Shown in pieces: positions 61,057-64,000 of a stretch of DNA of 64,000 nt. The stretch's first letter is position 1; each line of letters opens with the position of its first letter. Below the pieces are notes generated by a model, which saw only the letters and a program-made list of their open reading frames with translations, did no database searches and was not told the origin of the DNA. Position numbers and translations under genes: made by a program. This DNA comes from Halomicrobium urmianum (GTDB lineage: Archaea > Halobacteriota > Halobacteria > Halobacteriales > Haloarculaceae). The stretch lies in contig NZ_CP084090.1 in assembly GCF_020217425.1 (NCBI RefSeq), positions 2,046,001 through 2,110,000 on the forward strand. Reading direction: 5' to 3'.

Positions 61057-61845
61057 ATGCTCGCTGACCGCTACGAGTCGTTTCTCGTCGACCTGGACGG
61101 GGTCGTCCACCTCGGCGACGACCCCGTTCCCGGCGCCGCCGCGTCCGTGCGGGAACTGCGTGACCGGGGCAAGCGCGTCCGCTTCGTGACGAACAACTCC
61201 CGGTCGGACAGGGAGGCGCTCGCGGACCACCTCGGGGGGTTCGGCATCGACGCCGATCCCGAGGACGTCGTCAGCGCCGGCTGGGCGACCGCCGAGTACG
61301 CCAGCGAGCGGGGCGTCGAGTCGGCCTACGTCGTCGGCGGTCCGGGGCTCGTCGGCATGCTCGAATCGGCGGGCATCGCGGTCCGCGGGGACGACGTCGA
61401 CGTCCGCGAGACCGAGGTGGACGCCGTGGTCGTCGGTCACGACGAGGCGGTCACCTACGACGACCTCGAGCGGGCGACCCGCCTGATCTACCACGGGGGT
61501 GCGGACCTGATCACGGCCAACGCCGACGGCTGGTACCCGACCGAGGGCGGCGTCTCGCCCGGGACGGGCGCCATCGTCGCCGCGATCGAGGCCGCGACCG
61601 AGACGGAGGCGACCGTCGTCGGGAAGCCGGAGCCCCACCTGTTCGAGATGGCCCTCGCAGGACTCCCCGAGGCGGCGGTGATGATCGGCGACAACCCCCG
61701 CTCGGACGTGGTCGGGGCGACGCGGGCCGGCGTCGACGCGGTGCTCGTGGGGGACGAGCGGTCCGTCGAGGCCGACGGGATCGAACCGGTCGCGACCGTC
61801 GACGACCTCACGGACCTGTTCGAGGCGGATCCCCGCGAGTCGTAG
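61057..61845 (+). CDS. HAD-IIA family phosphatase (NagD-like)
   Basis: A 262-residue HAD hydrolase. Motif I is FLVDLDGVVHLGDDP with nucleophile Asp12, motif II FVTNNSRSDRE, and the last motifs VVGKPEPHLFEMAL and VMIGDNPRSDVVGATRAG. Members dephosphorylate nucleotide or sugar phosphates such as glycerol 1-phosphate or 4-nitrophenyl phosphate; substrate unknown. The ATG at 61057 lies 53 bp after the beta-CASP gene on the same strand. Confidence 0.93.
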   Translation: MLADRYESFLVDLDGVVHLGDDPVPGAAASVRELRDRGKRVRFVTNNSRSDREALADHLGGFGIDADPEDVVSAGWATAEYASERGVESAYVVGGPGLVGMLESAGIAVRGDDVDVRETEVDAVVVGHDEAVTYDDLERATRLIYHGGADLITANADGWYPTEGGVSPGTGAIVAAIEAATETEATVVGKPEPHLFEMALAGLPEAAVMIGDNPRSDVVGATRAGVDAVLVGDERSVEADGIEPVATVDDLTDLFEADPRES

Positions 61846-61893
61846 GCGTCGCAGCGTCGACCGGTCGCCACTGGACGACGGCGTCGCCTGCTT

Positions 61894-63228
61894 TCACGGC
61901 CACCCGTCGGCGTCCTCGCGCAGGCGCTCGGCGACGAAGGACGCCGCGTCGGGCACCGTCTGCGCGTACAGTTCGGCCCAGGCGAACTCGGCGACGGCGC
62001 GCTCGGCGCTGCCGTACCCCTCCGCGAGGCGCTCCACGAGCGACCGCTGGGTGAACAGCGCCGGCCGGAGGAGCGCGACGGTCAGCGCCGACCGGCCGTC
62101 CTCCTGCCCGGACCGTTCCTCCAGCGCGGCCTGGATGGCTTCGCGGGCGCGCTCGTCGGCAGCCCGGAGGCGGTCAGCGTCGACTTCGCCACCGTAGGCA
62201 CCGTCCTGCACCGCGTCGACGACGGTCTCGAAGACATCGGTCGCGACCAGCGCCTGCGCCCCGTCCACGATGGCGGTGGCGTGAGCGCCGCGCTCCCGGG
62301 CCTGCCGGGCGTCGTCCTGCCAGCGGTGTACGCGGGCTCCCGCCTCCGAGAACAGCCACCGGGCCGGCGCTCCCTCCATGTCGCGGTCGAACTCGCTCTC
62401 GTCGGCGTCGAGCCACCAGTCGACCCGCTCGTCGGACGTCTCGGCCAGCGAGTGGCGAAGGGCCTCGGCACCGGACACCACGGCGCCCCACTGCGAGGGC
62501 GGGTCGGCCCACTCCCCGAGCGCGGCCTCGCGGAGCCCCGTCGCGTCGGCCACGGCCGCGTCGGCCCGCTCGACGTCGCCGACGGCGTCTCCGGCCCGGA
62601 ACGGCGCGGCCACCGGCTCGTCCGGGTAGGGCCTGCGGGGCTGGAGCCGCCTGCGGCAGTCCTCGACGACCGACTCGACGGGCACGTGCGCGAGCACGGC
62701 CGCGACCGGGTCCGGTGCCTGGTACTCCCAGTCGGACGCGAACTCGCCAAGGGACGCGCGGACCGACCGCCGGCGCTCAGTCAGGTCCCCGTCGTCGTCC
62801 TCGCCGGTGGCAGCGCGGTAGGCGCCGCGGATGGCCGCCGCCTCCCCGCGGCGACGTCGCCAGTCGTCGAGCGCCCGGATCGGCCACTCGTGGACGCCCT
62901 CCTCGGACTCCAGATCGCTGGCGGCGCGTTCGCGCTCGTCGACCAGCCCCGACCGGACGGCCTCGTTGGGAATCGCCGGCGCCCGGGGGACGTCCGAGAG
63001 GAGTTCGCGGGCGCGCTCGCGGTGGGCCTCGGCCAGCGACTGCGGGACCGCCGCCGGGAACGCGCTCTCGGGGAGGGCGACCGGAGAGAGGTCCCCGGCG
63101 ACCGCGCGCACGTCGACGCGCTCGGGCGAGTCCTCGCCCATGCCCGGCAGGTCGGAGACGCCGGAACAGCCCGCCAGCCCGGCCAGCCCGGCAGCGCAGC
63201 CCACCAGCAGGCGACGCCGGCTCGTCAC
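61894..63228 (-). CDS. Tat/lipobox lipoprotein, unknown function
   Basis: A 444-residue protein with MTSRRRLLVGCAAGLAGLAGCSGV, a Tat-type RR pair and lipobox LAGC, so it is probably exported folded and lipid-anchored. The rest is Glu/Arg/Ala-rich and helical with no recognised domain. Its ATG overlaps the stop of the upstream lipoprotein gene by 4 bp (ATGA), so the two are translationally coupled. Confidence 0.8.
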   Translation of the reverse strand: MTSRRRLLVGCAAGLAGLAGCSGVSDLPGMGEDSPERVDVRAVAGDLSPVALPESAFPAAVPQSLAEAHRERARELLSDVPRAPAIPNEAVRSGLVDERERAASDLESEEGVHEWPIRALDDWRRRRGEAAAIRGAYRAATGEDDDGDLTERRRSVRASLGEFASDWEYQAPDPVAAVLAHVPVESVVEDCRRRLQPRRPYPDEPVAAPFRAGDAVGDVERADAAVADATGLREAALGEWADPPSQWGAVVSGAEALRHSLAETSDERVDWWLDADESEFDRDMEGAPARWLFSEAGARVHRWQDDARQARERGAHATAIVDGAQALVATDVFETVVDAVQDGAYGGEVDADRLRAADERAREAIQAALEERSGQEDGRSALTVALLRPALFTQRSLVERLAEGYGSAERAVAEFAWAELYAQTVPDAASFVAERLREDADGWP

Positions 63229-63878
63229 GAGCCGTCACCTCCTCCGGCGGGCGTCACCGTCGCCTCGAAGCCGACGCGTCCCGGCGGCCGGCGGCACGAA
63301 CTACTCGTCCCGGTACTGTGCCCCGAGACCGACTCCTGAGCGACCGGGAGCCGGATCGCGAGGCCGACGGTGTCGAAGTCGTCCGTGCCGCACTCGACGT
63401 CGGCGGGCAGGGTCGCCCGGCAGAAGTCGCCGTCCGGGTCGCCGTCAGGGTCCAGTGCGACCGACTGCACCCGGATCTCGTGGCACGCGGTGACCGGCGT
63501 CGAGAACAGGTACACCGACGCCGACTCGAAGTCGGTCGCGGCGACGAACTCGCGCAACTGGTCGGCCTCGGGGACGTCGCCGAACGTGAGGTCGGCCAGG
63601 TCGTCCGCCGAGACGACGTAGGTGGAGCCGTACGTGCCCGGCGGGCGGCCCGACCGGCGGTCGTCGATCTCGACCGGCGTGGGGAGTTCGTCGGCCTCGG
63701 TGAACAGCACCGCGGCGTCGGCGTTCCTGACCTGCTCCAGCTCGTAGTCCTCGACGGTGCGCTGTCGGTCGCGGTGGTCGGGGCTGGGCGGGCCGTCGTC
63801 GGACCCGGAACAGCCTGCGACGCTCGCCGCGAGGCCCCCGGCGAGGGCGGAGAGGGCACGTCTGCGGGACCAATTCAT
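63225..63878 (-). CDS. Tat/lipobox lipoprotein, unknown function
   Basis: A 217-residue protein starting MNWSRRRALSALAGGLAASVAGCSGSDDG (Tat RR pair, lipobox VAGC). The mature part has several Cys (for example VECGTDDFD, TPVTACHEIRV) and a terminal TSSSCRRPPGRVGFEATVTPAGGG. No family was recognised. First gene of a two-gene operon with the next lipoprotein. A 19-bp inverted repeat (63883-63901) lies immediately upstream. Confidence 0.8.
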   Translation of the reverse strand: MNWSRRRALSALAGGLAASVAGCSGSDDGPPSPDHRDRQRTVEDYELEQVRNADAAVLFTEADELPTPVEIDDRRSGRPPGTYGSTYVVSADDLADLTFGDVPEADQLREFVAATDFESASVYLFSTPVTACHEIRVQSVALDPDGDPDGDFCRATLPADVECGTDDFDTVGLAIRLPVAQESVSGHSTGTSSSCRRPPGRVGFEATVTPAGGGDGS

Positions 63879-63882
63879 GTGC

Positions 63883-63901
63883 GGGGTGTTCCGAACACCC
63901 C
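63883..63901. promoter_or_regulatory. 19-bp inverted repeat upstream of lipoprotein operon
   Basis: GGGGTGTTC-C-GAACACCCC lies 5-23 bp upstream of the ATG at 63878, over the likely promoter or 5' end. A dimeric regulator site or a leader hairpin are both possible. The last ~100 bp of the window beyond it hold no recognisable gene. Confidence 0.5.
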
Positions 63902-64000
63902 GGCATACCTCTTGTGGAGCGTCAGCGGGCGACGCCCCGTTCGTTTTCCCTCGAAGGCGACGAGCGAAACGCGAGCGCGAGCGCCGCTGTCGCCCATCGA

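Overview
The window comes from a high-GC, halophilic archaeon of the class Halobacteria. Nearly every protein is strongly acidic, and the gene set includes CetZ tubulin, HalOD1 and Bat-type regulators, DUF5809/DUF5810, DpsA, archaeosine (QueCDE) genes, an Orc1/Cdc6 initiator and eIF1/eIF1A. Many promoters put a TATA-like box about 25-30 nt from the start codon, implying leaderless mRNAs. Genus is not determinable from reading alone.

Layout. 1-6 kb: the end of an F420-type (LLM) oxidoreductase, a palindromic repeat element, then a MoxR/DUF58/transglutaminase operon. 6-10.4 kb: eIF1 (YciH) with an overlapping leader ORF, an MBL hydrolase, a tryptophan synthase beta chain, a PPOX protein and CetZ. 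10.8-13.5 kb: a cluster of small regulators (response regulator, DUF7344, Bat-type HTH, HalOD1, Lrp). 13.6-20.6 kb: rhodanese, tandem Nudix hydrolases, DUF5809/5810, two GNATs, aconitase. 20.7-29.6 kb: dUTPase, IS6 copy 1, methylglyoxal synthase, queCED, a TrmB/MarR-like regulator, an EamA transporter, FAH hydrolase. 29.7-32 kb: a candidate replication origin with phased boxes, orc1/cdc6, a tRNA-Arg 3'-end scar and tRNA-Arg(CCG). 32-45 kb: ferredoxin, sulfatase, CBS protein, IS6 copy 2, 6-phosphogluconate dehydrogenase, site-2 protease, arylsulfotransferase-like protein, ZIP transporter, a broken TnpB element with IS6 copy 3 nested beside it, an AEC transporter and ThiE. 45-54 kb: a second palindromic element, an ABC exporter, eIF1A, a Rieske protein, an internally deleted DpsA, and a ferric-siderophore/cobalamin type ABC system. 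54-64 kb: FAD oxidoreductase, TrmB regulator, SMR efflux protein, cupin, an HTH membrane protein, pseudogenes, a beta-CASP nuclease with an in-frame hairpin insertion, a HAD phosphatase and two lipoproteins.

The most interesting material is non-coding or mobile. (1) Upstream of orc1 there are twelve TCATTTCGA boxes, eight of them at exact 20-bp spacing. (2) A roughly 85-bp MITE-like element occurs three times with a compensatory stem change; one copy sits inside the origin and another supplies the C-terminus of an Lrp regulator. (3) A 54-66 nt tandem-hairpin module occurs three times, and an empty/filled site pair inside the window supports its mobility. (4) A TTAGG-N4-CCTAA palindrome occurs at three promoters linking a Rieske protein to a metal-chelate ABC system. 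(5) eIF1 has an overlapping, apparently leaderless upstream ORF. Three 697-bp IS6 copies each have their own perfect 8-bp target duplication.
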